Below, piece by piece: positions 7,534-14,362 of a stretch of DNA of 22,060 nucleotides. Within the stretch, counting starts at the first letter, position 1. Each line of letters opens with the position of its first letter. Made by a program: the position numbers and the translations under genes. The notes beneath the pieces were generated by a model. That model ran no database searches. It was not told the origin of the DNA and worked only from the letters and a program-made list of their open reading frames with translations. The DNA comes from CAYTUI01 sp964441335 (GTDB lineage: Bacteria > Patescibacteriota > Patescibacteriia > UBA1558 > 2-01-FULL-52-15): the NCBI GenBank assembly GCA_964441335.1, contig CAYTUI010000023.1, forward strand, positions 1 to 22,060, given 5' to 3'.

Positions 7534-7698
7534 GCCACCCTTCGCGTCAGCGAGGGGTGTCCCCCGAAGCCTTGGCGAAGGGGGAATAAAAAACCACTTG
7601 CGCTAAATATCTAAAATCCTTGCTGACGCTTCGGGTGGCTTACAGCCAAAAACAAGATGTAGCGAAGTGGGACACCCGAAGCTTTAGCGTATGGTGTC
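7534..7698. repeat. cluster of REP-like palindromic hairpin repeats
   Basis: Four related units occur. On the plus strand: 7534-7559, 7560-7585 and 7671-7698. On the minus strand: 7619-7640, whose complement shares GCCACCC...GCGTCAGC...AGG with the first unit. A shared core is CCCGAAGCyTTrGCG, in which the inner pair changes from GCC/GGC to GCT/AGC and the outer stem from CCCCC/GGGGG to ACACC/GGTGT. The stems are kept while the bases differ, as for selected hairpins. The opposite orientation of one unit lets the first and third units form a long stem as an alternative. Confidence 0.6.
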
Positions 7699-7847
7699 AT
7701 TAACAACTAGCACGAGTAAATTTATCGAAGGACTATTATTCCAACTTGAAACTAGCAATACAATAAGCATTTGCCCGAATAGTACAGAATCGCTTCATAG
7801 GGCCCAGTTCCAGAGATTCCAGCCCGAGGTAGCCCGCCAGATTTAAT

Positions 7848-7870
7848 AAGACCCACTGGTGTCTTTTTTT
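7848..7870 (+). terminator. probable intrinsic terminator
   Basis: AAGACCC and GGTGTCTT can pair (7 bp with one bulged T and a 3-nt loop) and are followed at once by seven T residues. It would end a transcript started at 7505. Confidence 0.5.
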
Positions 7871-7885
7871 AAGTTAAATAAATGA

Positions 7886-7916
7886 GCGGCCCCCAACTCT
7901 GCTGGTTGGGGGCCGT
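7886..7916 (-). terminator. strong G+C hairpin, likely terminator of the 7992-8264 gene
   Basis: GGCCCCCAAC and GTTGGGGGCC form a perfect 10-bp stem, extended by a C-G and a G-U pair, with a 7-nt loop. On the minus strand it lies about 75 nt past the stop codon of the zinc protein and is followed by CTCATTTATTT, an imperfect U tract. The flanks CCGCCAGA (7834-7841) and TCTGGCGG (7916-7923) are also complementary. Confidence 0.45.
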
Positions 7917-7991
7917 CTGGCGGAGTGGCCGGATGATCAAGCCAAAGGTCACGGAATAATCACAGTCGGTAGACAGCTAGTTGCCAACCAA

Positions 7992-8264
7992 CTATTGGCG
8001 ATCCCGCGCGATAACGCTTAGAAGGTGCTGTCGTTGGCACTGAGCCGAACAATACATCCCCTTCCTGTGCCCTTTCCTGTTATGAACAACCACAACCTCG
8101 TCGCCCAAGGAGAGAATCTTGCCGCAGTCATTTCCACAGGGCACCTCTTTGGGACCACATCCACGATATTCCGGCTTGTTCTGGAGCGGGTTATGCAACT
8201 TGCTCCATTTGAGCAGCTCTTGGTCAAGAATCACGATCTTCCAATTCTTGCCGAAAGGCTTCAT
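7992..8264 (-). CDS. small zinc-binding protein, hypothetical
   Basis: A 90-residue protein starting MKPFGKNWKI. Cysteines fall at 36, 43, 47, 72 and 76 with H80; the YCSAQCQRQH motif (71-80) resembles the C-S-x-x-C-x3-H end of MYND- or FLZ-like zinc folds and parallels FCSPRCAIRH in the protein at 14536. The central DEVVVVHNRKGHRKG is basic and could contact nucleic acid. The start is set by AAGGAGG eight bases upstream and by a promoter whose -10 (8317-8322) lies so close that an upstream in-frame ATG at 8312 would precede the transcript start. The gene stands alone with its own promoter and terminator and is visibly more G+C-rich than the genes to its left. Function unknown. Confidence 0.72.
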   Translation of the reverse strand: MKPFGKNWKIVILDQELLKWSKLHNPLQNKPEYRGCGPKEVPCGNDCGKILSLGDEVVVVHNRKGHRKGMYCSAQCQRQHLLSVIARDRQ

Positions 8265-8316
8265 GCGATTTTCCTCCTTTTTAAACGTGGGAACGAGCCA
8301 TGCGTAACTCAAAAAA

Positions 8317-8345
8317 CTAATATCATATAATTATATATTTGTCAA
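8317..8345 (-). promoter_or_regulatory. promoter of the small zinc protein gene
   Basis: Read on the minus strand: TTGACA (8340-8345), 17 bp, TATTAG (8317-8322) preceded by TGA, an extended -10. The leader would be about 45 nt. Confidence 0.6.
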
Positions 8346-8360
8346 TGTTTTTAGTATTTA

Positions 8361-8399
8361 AAAAGCCCCATTAGAAAATTTCTTACGGGACTGTTTTTT
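8361..8399. terminator. bidirectional terminator-like hairpin
   Basis: AGCCCC (8364-8369) and GGGACT (8387-8392) pair around an inner AGAAA/TTTCT. A T run lies on both sides (TTTTT on the minus strand, TTTTTT on the plus). It fits as the terminator of the 8417-9088 gene, and it sits just upstream of the promoter at 8345. Confidence 0.6.
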
Positions 8400-8416
8400 A
8401 TAATCTTCAATAATAC

Positions 8417-9088
8417 TTACATAATCCGTAAAGTGTCTTGCCAAGGCGTCCATTCATCAAGACTATATTCCTGGCCACCAGGCAAAGAAATATCACTGGA
8501 CGGAATAGCATATTGACCAATAGATAAATACAAATACTTATCAGGATGATTCTTATCCATCAGAAAATATGAAATGCCATTGGTTGAAGTATACGAAGCC
8601 GGACATTTTTCTGACAACAGCCAGTAGGGATCAACTCCATTATCTGTCGGCGGGAAAGTGATGATGACCGCCTCAAAATTATCCCCGTGATCATTAGCAT
8701 AATCCGATGATGTCGCCCAGCAATCCTCCGCCTTATAACCAGTTAAAAATCTTTCAGTCACCGCCTGCGCTAGAGTCTGATCAGCCGGTTTATCCCAAAC
8801 CTCCAGCCACTGGCCACTCTCTGGTTGTGACTGACTATTATAAACATAGACCTTTTTATCAACTTCGCTAACCGCAATATCAGGCGAGGCGGAATATTGA
8901 AAAGTGACTCCTAAAGTTTCTGAACTAAATGTCCTGGATTCGCCAGTAGCACTAGGGTTATCCGTTTCAGTATCTGGACTATTGGTATTTTCCGGAATGC
9001 TGTTTGTCTTAACCGGCCAATTTATAACAGCAACTACGGCTGTTAAAACAGCGGCGGCGATGATTAAAATTACAAGTTTCTTTATCAT
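8417..9088 (-). CDS. membrane-anchored extracytoplasmic protein, hypothetical
   Basis: A 223-residue protein. An N-terminal signal-anchor helix (about 4-24, after MIKK) is followed by a Ser/Thr/Asn/Pro-rich linker (about 28-52) and a globular domain (about 53-223) with a predicted mixed strand pattern beginning TFSSETLGVTFQYSA. The linker is typical of surface proteins with a tethered domain. No catalytic motif or lipobox is seen. Two cysteines at about 123 and 163 could form a disulfide. No Shine-Dalgarno precedes the ATG, but a near-perfect promoter lies upstream and a terminator downstream, so it is a single-gene unit. The domain resembles those of unassigned secreted Patescibacteria proteins, an impression only. 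Confidence 0.65.
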   Translation of the reverse strand: MIKKLVILIIAAAVLTAVVAVINWPVKTNSIPENTNSPDTETDNPSATGESRTFSSETLGVTFQYSASPDIAVSEVDKKVYVYNSQSQPESGQWLEVWDKPADQTLAQAVTERFLTGYKAEDCWATSSDYANDHGDNFEAVIITFPPTDNGVDPYWLLSEKCPASYTSTNGISYFLMDKNHPDKYLYLSIGQYAIPSSDISLPGGQEYSLDEWTPWQDTLRIM

Positions 9089-9129
9089 AAAAATTTAATT
9101 ATTAACCTATTAACGGCTGGCAAAAGTAC

Positions 9130-9143
9130 CTGCCGGCCGGCAG
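9130..9143. repeat. perfect palindrome CTGCCGGCCGGCAG at a predicted transcription start
   Basis: A 14-bp perfect palindrome overlapping the -10 edge and predicted +1 of the promoter of the 8417-9088 gene. It is far more G+C-rich than its surroundings. It could be an operator, or one copy of a dispersed G+C palindrome of the CTGCCGGCAG type that I recall from Patescibacteria genomes. Confidence 0.55.
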
Positions 9144-9170
9144 TATAAAATCTCTTAGGCTTTGTGTCAA
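9142..9170 (-). promoter_or_regulatory. promoter of the secreted protein gene
   Basis: Read on the minus strand: TTGACA (9165-9170), exactly 17 bp, TATACT (9142-9147). Transcription would begin near 9135, inside the palindrome, leaving a leader of about 47 nt before the ATG at 9088. Confidence 0.65.
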
Positions 9171-9179
9171 TAAATATGG

Positions 9180-9668
9180 TTATTTCTTCGGTAAATACTG
9201 TTTTCCCAGACTCATATCTTTTTTATTAATAGTCATCAGCCAATGCCGATGATCATTATTTTCGCTATGCCAGCGTTTCAAAAATGATAGTTTTGAAAGA
9301 TGAAAATCCTGACCTAGCCAAGGATCGCTAAGAATAATTTTTTTGTGACTTACCCCAGAAACCACAGCGTAATGTCCTTCGTTGCTACTGGGCTCAATAT
9401 AATTTACAATCACCGGCAATTTCCTCTTGAGAAAATACTCCAACTCTTCCCAAATAGCTTCCTCATTAACATAACAATGGAAGCCCTGTTTCACTGCAGC
9501 TCTACGCATCATCAAATGCCTTGAACCAAAGTCCTTACTAGTTCTTAGACGTCGGCGCAAATATTTTTCAGAATGCAGGACGTGAAAATATCCCAACGCC
9601 ATCTTCAGACTGGCCGGCCCGCAAGTAAACTGTGTCTGCTGATGATAATAGGGAACCCGTAAAGTCAT
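9180..9668 (-). CDS. C39-like cysteine peptidase domain protein
   Basis: A 162-residue stand-alone protein with a papain-like C39 fold. The oxyanion/catalytic N-terminus reads HQQTQFTCGPASL (Q10, catalytic C16), followed by NEGHYAVVSG (H99) and LSDPWLG (D115), so the Cys-His-Asp/Asn set is complete. Family C39 domains cleave double-glycine leader peptides and usually belong to ABC exporters; here there is no membrane or ATPase part, as in the predicted C39-like (BtrH/peptidase_C39_2) proteins of unknown substrate. It is the last gene of the ppsA operon, 5 bp after the 91-residue protein. No signal peptide is seen, so it probably acts in the cytosol. No terminator is evident after it. Confidence 0.72.
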   Translation of the reverse strand: MTLRVPYYHQQTQFTCGPASLKMALGYFHVLHSEKYLRRRLRTSKDFGSRHLMMRRAAVKQGFHCYVNEEAIWEELEYFLKRKLPVIVNYIEPSSNEGHYAVVSGVSHKKIILSDPWLGQDFHLSKLSFLKRWHSENNDHRHWLMTINKKDMSLGKQYLPKK

Positions 9669-9673
9669 AAAAC

Positions 9674-9949
9674 CTATCGCTCAAAAATACGATTTTTTAA
9701 TTCGTCTATTTCATCGTGCATCAATCTTAAATCCTGACCCACCCTGACGACAAAATCCTCCAACATCCTCTGCCACCTCATTTGACCTTTGGTGTCCAGC
9801 TGCACTACCGACTCCGCATCAAAATATTTTGAATCATGCGGATCAGTACTAAGTTCCTCCAATTCGTCGCGTATACGTTTAACAACCATGTCATAAAAAT
9901 CTTTATCAGCTAAACGCGATGGTTTGATTTCCGGATTTTCTAAAGTCAT
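9674..9949 (-). CDS. small helical protein, hypothetical
   Basis: A 91-residue, highly charged protein predicted to be almost all helical: about 14-33 (LADKDFYDMVVKRIRDELEE) and about 55-90, the latter with a heptad-like pattern (MLEDFVVRVGQDLRLMHDEIDEL) that could form a coiled coil. I recognise no family. It starts one base after the ppsA stop and ends five bases before the C39-like gene, so all three share a transcript. A role as an adaptor or regulator of either neighbour is possible but not supported by any motif. Confidence 0.6.
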   Translation of the reverse strand: MTLENPEIKPSRLADKDFYDMVVKRIRDELEELSTDPHDSKYFDAESVVQLDTKGQMRWQRMLEDFVVRVGQDLRLMHDEIDELKNRIFER

Positions 9950-9950
9950 A

Positions 9951-12353
9951 TCATTTTCTCGCTTTTTTTCTTTTCTTAACCTTGTTCAAAAACAATGAAG
10001 TCTTAATAACCGTATCCGGATTCAGGGAGATAGAATCAATACCTTCGTCCATCAGAAAACGGGCAAAATCAGGGAAGTCTGACGGTGCCTGACCGCAAAA
10101 ACCTATTTTTGTTTTAGTCTGCTTAGCGCTTTTTATAACTTGTCTGATTAATTGCTTTACGGCTTCATTATTTTCATCGTAAACATGGGCGACTAATTCT
10201 GAATCGCGATCAACACCCAGAGTCAGCTGGGTTAAGTCATTGGAACCGATAGAGAAACCGTCAAAAATCTTAGCAAACTCCTCTGCTAAAATTACATTAG
10301 CCGGAATTTCCACCATAACATAGATTTCCAGACCATCTTTACCTCTGACCAGACCATTATCTTTCATAATCTGCTGAACTTTTTTACCTTCTTCCACTGT
10401 GCGGCAGAAAGGCACCATAACTTTCAAATTCTTCAAACCGATTTTATCCCTAACCATCTTCAAAGCTTTCAGTTCCAGAATAAACGCCGGTAAATAATCC
10501 TTGGAATAATATCTGGAAGCGCCACGCCAGCCAATCATCGGGTTTCTTTCAACCGGCTCAAATTGACGACCGCCAATCAGTTCACTGTATTCATTGCTAC
10601 GGAAATCGGCTAAACGAATAATAACGTCTTCGGGATAGAAGGCGGCCGCGATTCTGGCTACACCATGAGCCAACTTCTCAATATAATACTGGGACTTACT
10701 GGCATAACCGACTGTTAACTTTTCTATTTGCTGTTTAGCGTCCTCATCCTTCAGAGAGTTGAACTTCAACAAAGCCAAAGGATGAATTTTAATGGCGTTA
10801 TTAATAATCAGTTCCTCACGAGCCAAACCAACGCCGTGATTAGGAATGAAGCTCTGAATAAAAGCGCTATCAGGATCGCCAATATTCATCATGACCTTAG
10901 TTTTGGTCGGCAAACGGAACTTTTTCAGACTAATCTTTTCAATTGCATATTTCTGTATTCCACTATAGACATAGCCTCGTTCGCCTTCAGCGCAACTGAC
11001 GGTCACCGACTGGCCATTTTTCAATTTTTTAGTGGCATTTTTTGTTCCCACAACGCAAGGAATCCCTAATTCACGGGAAACAATAGCGGCATGACAAGTT
11101 CGACCACCAGAATCAGTCACAATGGCCGAAGACTCTTTCATAATCGGCTCCCAATCAGGGTCAGTCATAGTGGTGACCAACACATCACCTTTTTTAAACT
11201 TATTAATTTCTTTAACGTCTCTAATCAGACTGACCTTACCAGTGCCGATTCTTTCACCCACCGAAGCACCTTCAACTAATTTTTTACCGGCTGACTGCAG
11301 TTTATAAGTTTCCAGCACCGTCAAATCTGTTTGGGATTTTACTGTCTCTGGTCTGGCTTGCGTAATAAACAACTGACCTGTCTGACCGTCTTTGGCCCAC
11401 TCCATATCCATGGGTTTCTTATAATGTTTCTCAATCAAGACAGCCCAGCGAGCCAACTGTAAAACTTCTTTATCAGTCAGCACAAAAGAAGTTCGTTCGG
11501 CCGCGCTGGTAGCTCTACCAACGGTCTGTTGATCACCACCCTTACCATAAACCAACTTCATATTTTTTACACCCAAGGTTTTACCGATAATCGGCTGAAA
11601 ATCTTTATCCAACAATGGTTTAAAAACATAATATTCATCTGGCGTTACTGTCCCTTGAACAATATACTCGCCCAAACCCCAAGCGGCATTAATCAGGACG
11701 GCATTACGAAAGCCTGATTCAGTATCAATAGAGAACATTACGCCACTGCCGGCCTTATCTGAACGCACCATTTTCTGTACAGATACCGACAGTTTGATAT
11801 TAAAATAACTGAAACCTTTATCGGCCCGATAGGAAATAGCTCTGTCAGTGAATAGCGAAGCCATACATTTTTTGGTGGCTAACAATAGCTCCTCTAACCC
11901 CCTGACGTTCAAAAAGGTCTCCTGCTGGCCGGCAAACGAAGCATCCGGTAAATCTTCGGCCGTGGCGGACGAACGCACCGCCACATCAACTCTTTTCATT
12001 TTAAATTCCTTTTCCAGCTCGGCGTAGGCCTTGGCAATAGCCTGTTCCAATTCTAGCGGAAACTTGGCTCCCAAAATAATTTCCCTGACCTGTTTAGCTT
12101 TTGTTTGCAGCTCTTTAATATTGTTGGGGTTCAAACCTTTGAGAATTTTCCTAATCTCCTTGCGTAAGCCGGCCTTATCCAAAAAATAATCATAAGCCTG
12201 CGCCGTAACCGAAAAACCGTCAGGCACGCGCACGCCTTTAGGAGTTAAAAAACGGAACATCTCCCCTAAGGAAGCGTTCTTACCGCCGACGCGCGGAATA
12301 TCTTTGATAGTTGTTTTCTTAAACCAGAGAATAAATTCGGGATATTTGGGCAT
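9951..12353 (-). CDS. ppsA: phosphoenolpyruvate synthase
   Basis: Converts pyruvate, ATP and water to phosphoenolpyruvate, AMP and phosphate (EC 2.7.9.2), allowing gluconeogenesis. At 800 residues it has the usual length. The N-terminal ATP-grasp-like nucleotide domain begins IPRVGGKNASLGEM (19-32) and includes VAVRSSATAEDLPDASFAGQ (124-143). The phosphohistidine swivel domain carries SGGRTCHAAI with the catalytic His at 421, the same position as in E. coli PpsA. The C-terminal PEP/pyruvate TIM barrel has SIGSNDLTQL and GFCGQAPSD with Cys at about 753. No Shine-Dalgarno precedes the ATG at 12353. A weak -35-like TTGACC (minus strand, 12388-12393) lies upstream, beside an array of octamer repeats. 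It heads a three-gene operon. Confidence 0.95.
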   Translation of the reverse strand: MPKYPEFILWFKKTTIKDIPRVGGKNASLGEMFRFLTPKGVRVPDGFSVTAQAYDYFLDKAGLRKEIRKILKGLNPNNIKELQTKAKQVREIILGAKFPLELEQAIAKAYAELEKEFKMKRVDVAVRSSATAEDLPDASFAGQQETFLNVRGLEELLLATKKCMASLFTDRAISYRADKGFSYFNIKLSVSVQKMVRSDKAGSGVMFSIDTESGFRNAVLINAAWGLGEYIVQGTVTPDEYYVFKPLLDKDFQPIIGKTLGVKNMKLVYGKGGDQQTVGRATSAAERTSFVLTDKEVLQLARWAVLIEKHYKKPMDMEWAKDGQTGQLFITQARPETVKSQTDLTVLETYKLQSAGKKLVEGASVGERIGTGKVSLIRDVKEINKFKKGDVLVTTMTDPDWEPIMKESSAIVTDSGGRTCHAAIVSRELGIPCVVGTKNATKKLKNGQSVTVSCAEGERGYVYSGIQKYAIEKISLKKFRLPTKTKVMMNIGDPDSAFIQSFIPNHGVGLAREELIINNAIKIHPLALLKFNSLKDEDAKQQIEKLTVGYASKSQYYIEKLAHGVARIAAAFYPEDVIIRLADFRSNEYSELIGGRQFEPVERNPMIGWRGASRYYSKDYLPAFILELKALKMVRDKIGLKNLKVMVPFCRTVEEGKKVQQIMKDNGLVRGKDGLEIYVMVEIPANVILAEEFAKIFDGFSIGSNDLTQLTLGVDRDSELVAHVYDENNEAVKQLIRQVIKSAKQTKTKIGFCGQAPSDFPDFARFLMDEGIDSISLNPDTVIKTSLFLNKVKKRKKARK

Positions 12354-12404
12354 GCGTTCTGTTTTAAATAATTAGCGACCAGTAATAGGTCAATAGAAAT
12401 TATA

Positions 12405-12452
12405 AGTAGTTTGGTAGATTAGTAGTTTAGTAGATTAGTAGATTGGTAGATC
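12405..12452. repeat. octamer tandem array RGTAGWTT, six units
   Basis: Six contiguous 8-bp units: AGTAGTTT, GGTAGATT, AGTAGTTT, AGTAGATT, AGTAGATT, GGTAGATC. The array lies upstream of ppsA. Four units of the same octamer lie between groES and groEL (17433-17464). Confidence 0.75.
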
Positions 12453-12485
12453 AAAACAAACTATAAACTAACGGCTAACAGCTAA

Positions 12486-12506
12486 AAGCTATAAGCTATA
12501 AGCTAT
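12486..12506. repeat. perfect heptamer repeat AAGCTAT, three units
   Basis: Three exact tandem copies, preceded by degenerate related units (CGGCTAACAGCTAA). The array lies between the DUF4870-like gene and ppsA, adjoining the octamer array. Confidence 0.7.
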
Positions 12507-12513
12507 CAACTAA

Positions 12514-12828
12514 CTATATCTCCTTCCGGCGGATCCAATCTCCAATCAACGGCATTACCCAGTACTTACCTTCCAGACTGGCTTTAACGCCTTTAATGAC
12601 CAGCAAAATTGTGACTATAATCGGGATAAACATCAGAGCCCCAAATAGTGGGGTGATAATTTCCAAAACCAGCAAGGCCACGCCCTGTTTGGCATGAAAC
12701 TGCACAAACGGTGAATCTTTTTTAAATAACAGACCATAAAGACAAAGAATCCAAATGTAGCTGACCGCAGCTGACATTTTATTATTCTCAACGTCCTGTA
12801 AATCTTTTTGTATTGGTTTTCGCGCCAT
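12514..12828 (-). CDS. DUF4870/Tic20-like small membrane protein
   Basis: A 104-residue membrane protein. A cytosolic N-terminus (1-17) is followed by helices at about 19-36, 48-64 and 66-84. The order YIWILCLYGLLFKKDSPFV, then FHAKQGVALL, then the tail GKYWVMPLIGDWIR matches DUF4870-type proteins (Tic20-like fold), which are widespread in bacteria without a known activity. The HAKQG motif between the first helices is the family hallmark. No Shine-Dalgarno is seen. It lies between A+T-rich tandem repeats on both sides and may be transcribed with the 12904-13542 gene, 75 bp upstream. Confidence 0.72.
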   Translation of the reverse strand: MARKPIQKDLQDVENNKMSAAVSYIWILCLYGLLFKKDSPFVQFHAKQGVALLVLEIITPLFGALMFIPIIVTILLVIKGVKASLEGKYWVMPLIGDWIRRKEI

Positions 12829-12829
12829 A

Positions 12830-12905
12830 GGGATTAAGTATTAATGATTAAGTATTTAGTATTAAGAATTAAGTGTTAATAATTAAGTCTTAAGTATTAA
12901 GTGTT
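12830..12905. repeat. degenerate TTAAGTATTAA tandem array
   Basis: About 75 bp made of variants of TTAAGTATTAA and TTAAGTGTTAA, repeated with a spacing of 13-18 bases. It fills the whole spacer between two minus-strand genes and touches the stop codon of the upstream gene. It has no coding potential. Confidence 0.65.
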
Positions 12906-13542
12906 AATGTTCTTTGGTATCTGTTTCACTTAATCCGGTTGTTGATTTGTCTAACGGTTCCTCATGGGTCACACTAATATTTGGTGCCAACCGTCGTTTC
13001 AGTATTCTGACGCCGAGCCAGGTGGCCAACAAACTTAATATCAGAGCATTGATTGGTTGGGCGAAAATATTGAAGAAAGTCCAGAAGGCGGTGTTGCCGA
13101 CAAAACGACTGACTGATAAAACAATACCAGCCACTAAAGACAACAAACCGTTGATAATATAAATATTTCTATAAACAACGGTATGCTTGCTTAAAATTAT
13201 GGCATTAGCTAAGGTAACCAGAAAAAACAGACTCAAAGAAAAAATGTAAATAAGCTGTTCCGACCAGAACAACCTCATTCCCAAAGCTTGTAAAACCATA
13301 TCCAGTAAAACAATGGCAATAGTCGCCAATAAAGCTGATAACCACCAAAAACCAACCCGTTCATCTTTCTCCCCTTCCACACCATTCTCCATCAACAAAG
13401 TGGCCGCCGGTTCAGTAGCATCATGGTTTATTTCAATCTCAGTCTGTATCGTCTCTTCTTCAATATACTTAATCCCGCTGGATTTTTCTTCCGCTTCAGT
13501 AAAAAGGGTATCGGGCTGTAATTTTGGCTTATTATCTTCCAT
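12904..13542 (-). CDS. multi-pass membrane protein, hypothetical
   Basis: A 212-residue protein. The first 60 residues are acidic and probably disordered (many Glu, Thr and Asp). Four membrane helices follow at about 66-86, 94-116, 124-146 and 153-178, and a polar tail with two clusters of Thr and Glu ends the protein. No catalytic motif is recognised and no family suggested itself. Transcription probably begins at the extended -10 just upstream (13557-13565), giving a leader of under 10 nt and a nearly leaderless message, consistent with the lack of a Shine-Dalgarno sequence. It lies downstream of the TrmB-family gene in the same direction. Confidence 0.6.
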   Translation of the reverse strand: MEDNKPKLQPDTLFTEAEEKSSGIKYIEEETIQTEIEINHDATEPAATLLMENGVEGEKDERVGFWWLSALLATIAIVLLDMVLQALGMRLFWSEQLIYIFSLSLFFLVTLANAIILSKHTVVYRNIYIINGLLSLVAGIVLSVSRFVGNTAFWTFFNIFAQPINALILSLLATWLGVRILKRRLAPNISVTHEEPLDKSTTGLSETDTKEH

Positions 13543-13556
13543 AATATTTCACAGCT

Positions 13557-13565
13557 ATTATAACA
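13557..13565 (-). promoter_or_regulatory. extended -10 promoter
   Basis: Read on the minus strand: TG-T-TATAAT, a perfect extended -10, with only a T-rich -35 region (TTGTTTTT). The start would be within about 8 bases of the ATG at 13542. Confidence 0.5.
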
Positions 13566-13595
13566 TATTTGGACGAATAAAAACAAAACGATATA

Positions 13596-14330
13596 TCATT
13601 TAGCCTGCCCCCAGATTATCTTCCACATGGAGCGTAAAGTCTGGGCAATTGCCTTATCTTCAATGATCACTGCCGCATATGGCCGACGGAAACTTAACAT
13701 AGCAACCTTATCACCATAAATATTTATTTCAGTCTCAAAACTTACGTCTGACACAAAACGCGTCTCACGTAACTGCTTAGCATCTTTCTCTCGTACTGCT
13801 TCCGCTTGCGGCCCCTCTTTAGCAATAGAAAAAGCTCTAATTCCTTTCTCTGCCCGACGCTTAGGATATTTCCACATCCAGTCACCTTCTACAGCCGCGA
13901 ACATTCTTTCGTAATCAGAAATTTCGTAAATTGTTTCACCGGTAGCCAAGGTATCTTCATATACTCTCTTTAAGCCTTCAACCCCCTGATAAAAACGTAC
14001 TGCTGGCTTTTTACCAGGCCGATTGTAAATACTCATCAACTCCGGCAAGACTGACTCCAGTTGCTTTCTTTGGTCTTCGGCTTTATTCAAAAGTACTTGA
14101 GGCTCTTCGGGAATAAGCAGAATTTTTTTATCATGGCGAACTTCAGTAATAAATCCTTTAGCCTTCATATCTTCAAGAAAATTATAGATGCTAGTGCGTT
14201 TGACCCCGGATTTTTCAGCTATTTCCTGCACTGTAGCACCACCTAACTCCAAACAAGCCAAATACATCTTAACCTCCTTACTATTTAGCCCTAATCCTTG
14301 AAGAATTGAAGTTAAATCGTTGTTTACCAT
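13596..14330 (-). CDS. TrmB-family transcriptional regulator
   Basis: A 244-residue regulator. The N-terminal winged helix-turn-helix spans about 1-75, with LGLNSKEVKMYLACLELGGATVQEIAEKSGVKRTSIYNFLEDMKAKGFI typical of TrmB/PF01978 (quoted by key parts: LNSKEVKMYL, VQEIAEKSGVKRTSIYNFL). A linker helix (about 80-105) and a C-terminal effector-like domain (about 112-244) follow; the latter resembles the domain that often binds sugars or is degenerate. In archaea and CPR bacteria such proteins repress sugar or stress genes. The gene is divergent from a zinc-finger/membrane operon. A perfect palindrome lies 15 bp before its start, and a near-copy overlaps the -35 of the divergent operon, consistent with autoregulation and shared control. 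No Shine-Dalgarno is seen. Confidence 0.85.
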   Translation of the reverse strand: MVNNDLTSILQGLGLNSKEVKMYLACLELGGATVQEIAEKSGVKRTSIYNFLEDMKAKGFITEVRHDKKILLIPEEPQVLLNKAEDQRKQLESVLPELMSIYNRPGKKPAVRFYQGVEGLKRVYEDTLATGETIYEISDYERMFAAVEGDWMWKYPKRRAEKGIRAFSIAKEGPQAEAVREKDAKQLRETRFVSDVSFETEINIYGDKVAMLSFRRPYAAVIIEDKAIAQTLRSMWKIIWGQAK

Positions 14331-14345
14331 AAATATATATTATTT

Positions 14346-14362
14346 TGTCTATATTATAGACA
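14346..14362. promoter_or_regulatory. 17-bp palindromic operator candidate at the regulator promoter
   Basis: TGTCTATA-T-TATAGACA, perfect 8-bp arms around one base. It overlaps the 3' side of the regulator's predicted -10 and start site. Confidence 0.6.

Larger units (their letters stand above)
7505..7870 (+). ncRNA. candidate noncoding RNA with abutting hairpins
   Basis: Bounded by a strong promoter and a terminator-like hairpin, about 365 nt, with no credible reading frame. In order: GTACT/AGTAC (7514-7530); a fully paired 10-bp hairpin with loop GTCA (7536-7559); CCCCC-GAA-GCC/GGC-GAA-GGGGG (7560-7585); a long-range stem CCACTTgCGCTA/TAGCGAAGTGG (7594-7670) enclosing TGGC-TTACA-GCCA; and GACACC/GGTGTC (7671-7698) with inner GCT/AGC. 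Several hairpins abut without a gap, allowing coaxial stacking. The 3' half (7699-7847) is less structured. I looked for RNase P, tmRNA, SRP and 6S signatures and found none. It may be a new RNA class, or a cluster of palindromic repeats transcribed by chance. Confidence 0.45.

Noticed and set aside
7505..7870. Possible RNase P RNA, tmRNA, SRP RNA or 6S RNA, because length and promoter fit
   Set aside because: No GGAAAGUCC or ACAGAA-CCGGCUUA pair of RNase P, no tRNA-like ends or tag frame of tmRNA, no GGAAGGAAGCAGC of SRP RNA, and no 6S-like single long stem were found.
7918..7960. tRNA-like start (GGCGGAGTGGCCGGATG...)
   Set aside because: The sequence resembles the 5' half of a tRNA-Leu or tRNA-Ser only by eye; there is no anticodon stem and no T-arm (GTTCGA) downstream.
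7992..8312. Longer start at 8312 for the small zinc protein
   Set aside because: The promoter's -10 lies at 8317-8322, so the ATG at 8312 would fall at or before the transcript start, and the AAGGAGG site points to ATG 8264.
10728..11717. Plus-strand reading frames of 60-113 codons inside ppsA
   Set aside because: They are shadows of the minus-strand ppsA frame, without ribosome-binding sites or recognisable proteins.
12405..12905. Short tandem arrays as a CRISPR
   Set aside because: The repeats are contiguous 7-15-bp units without spacers, and no cas gene is present.
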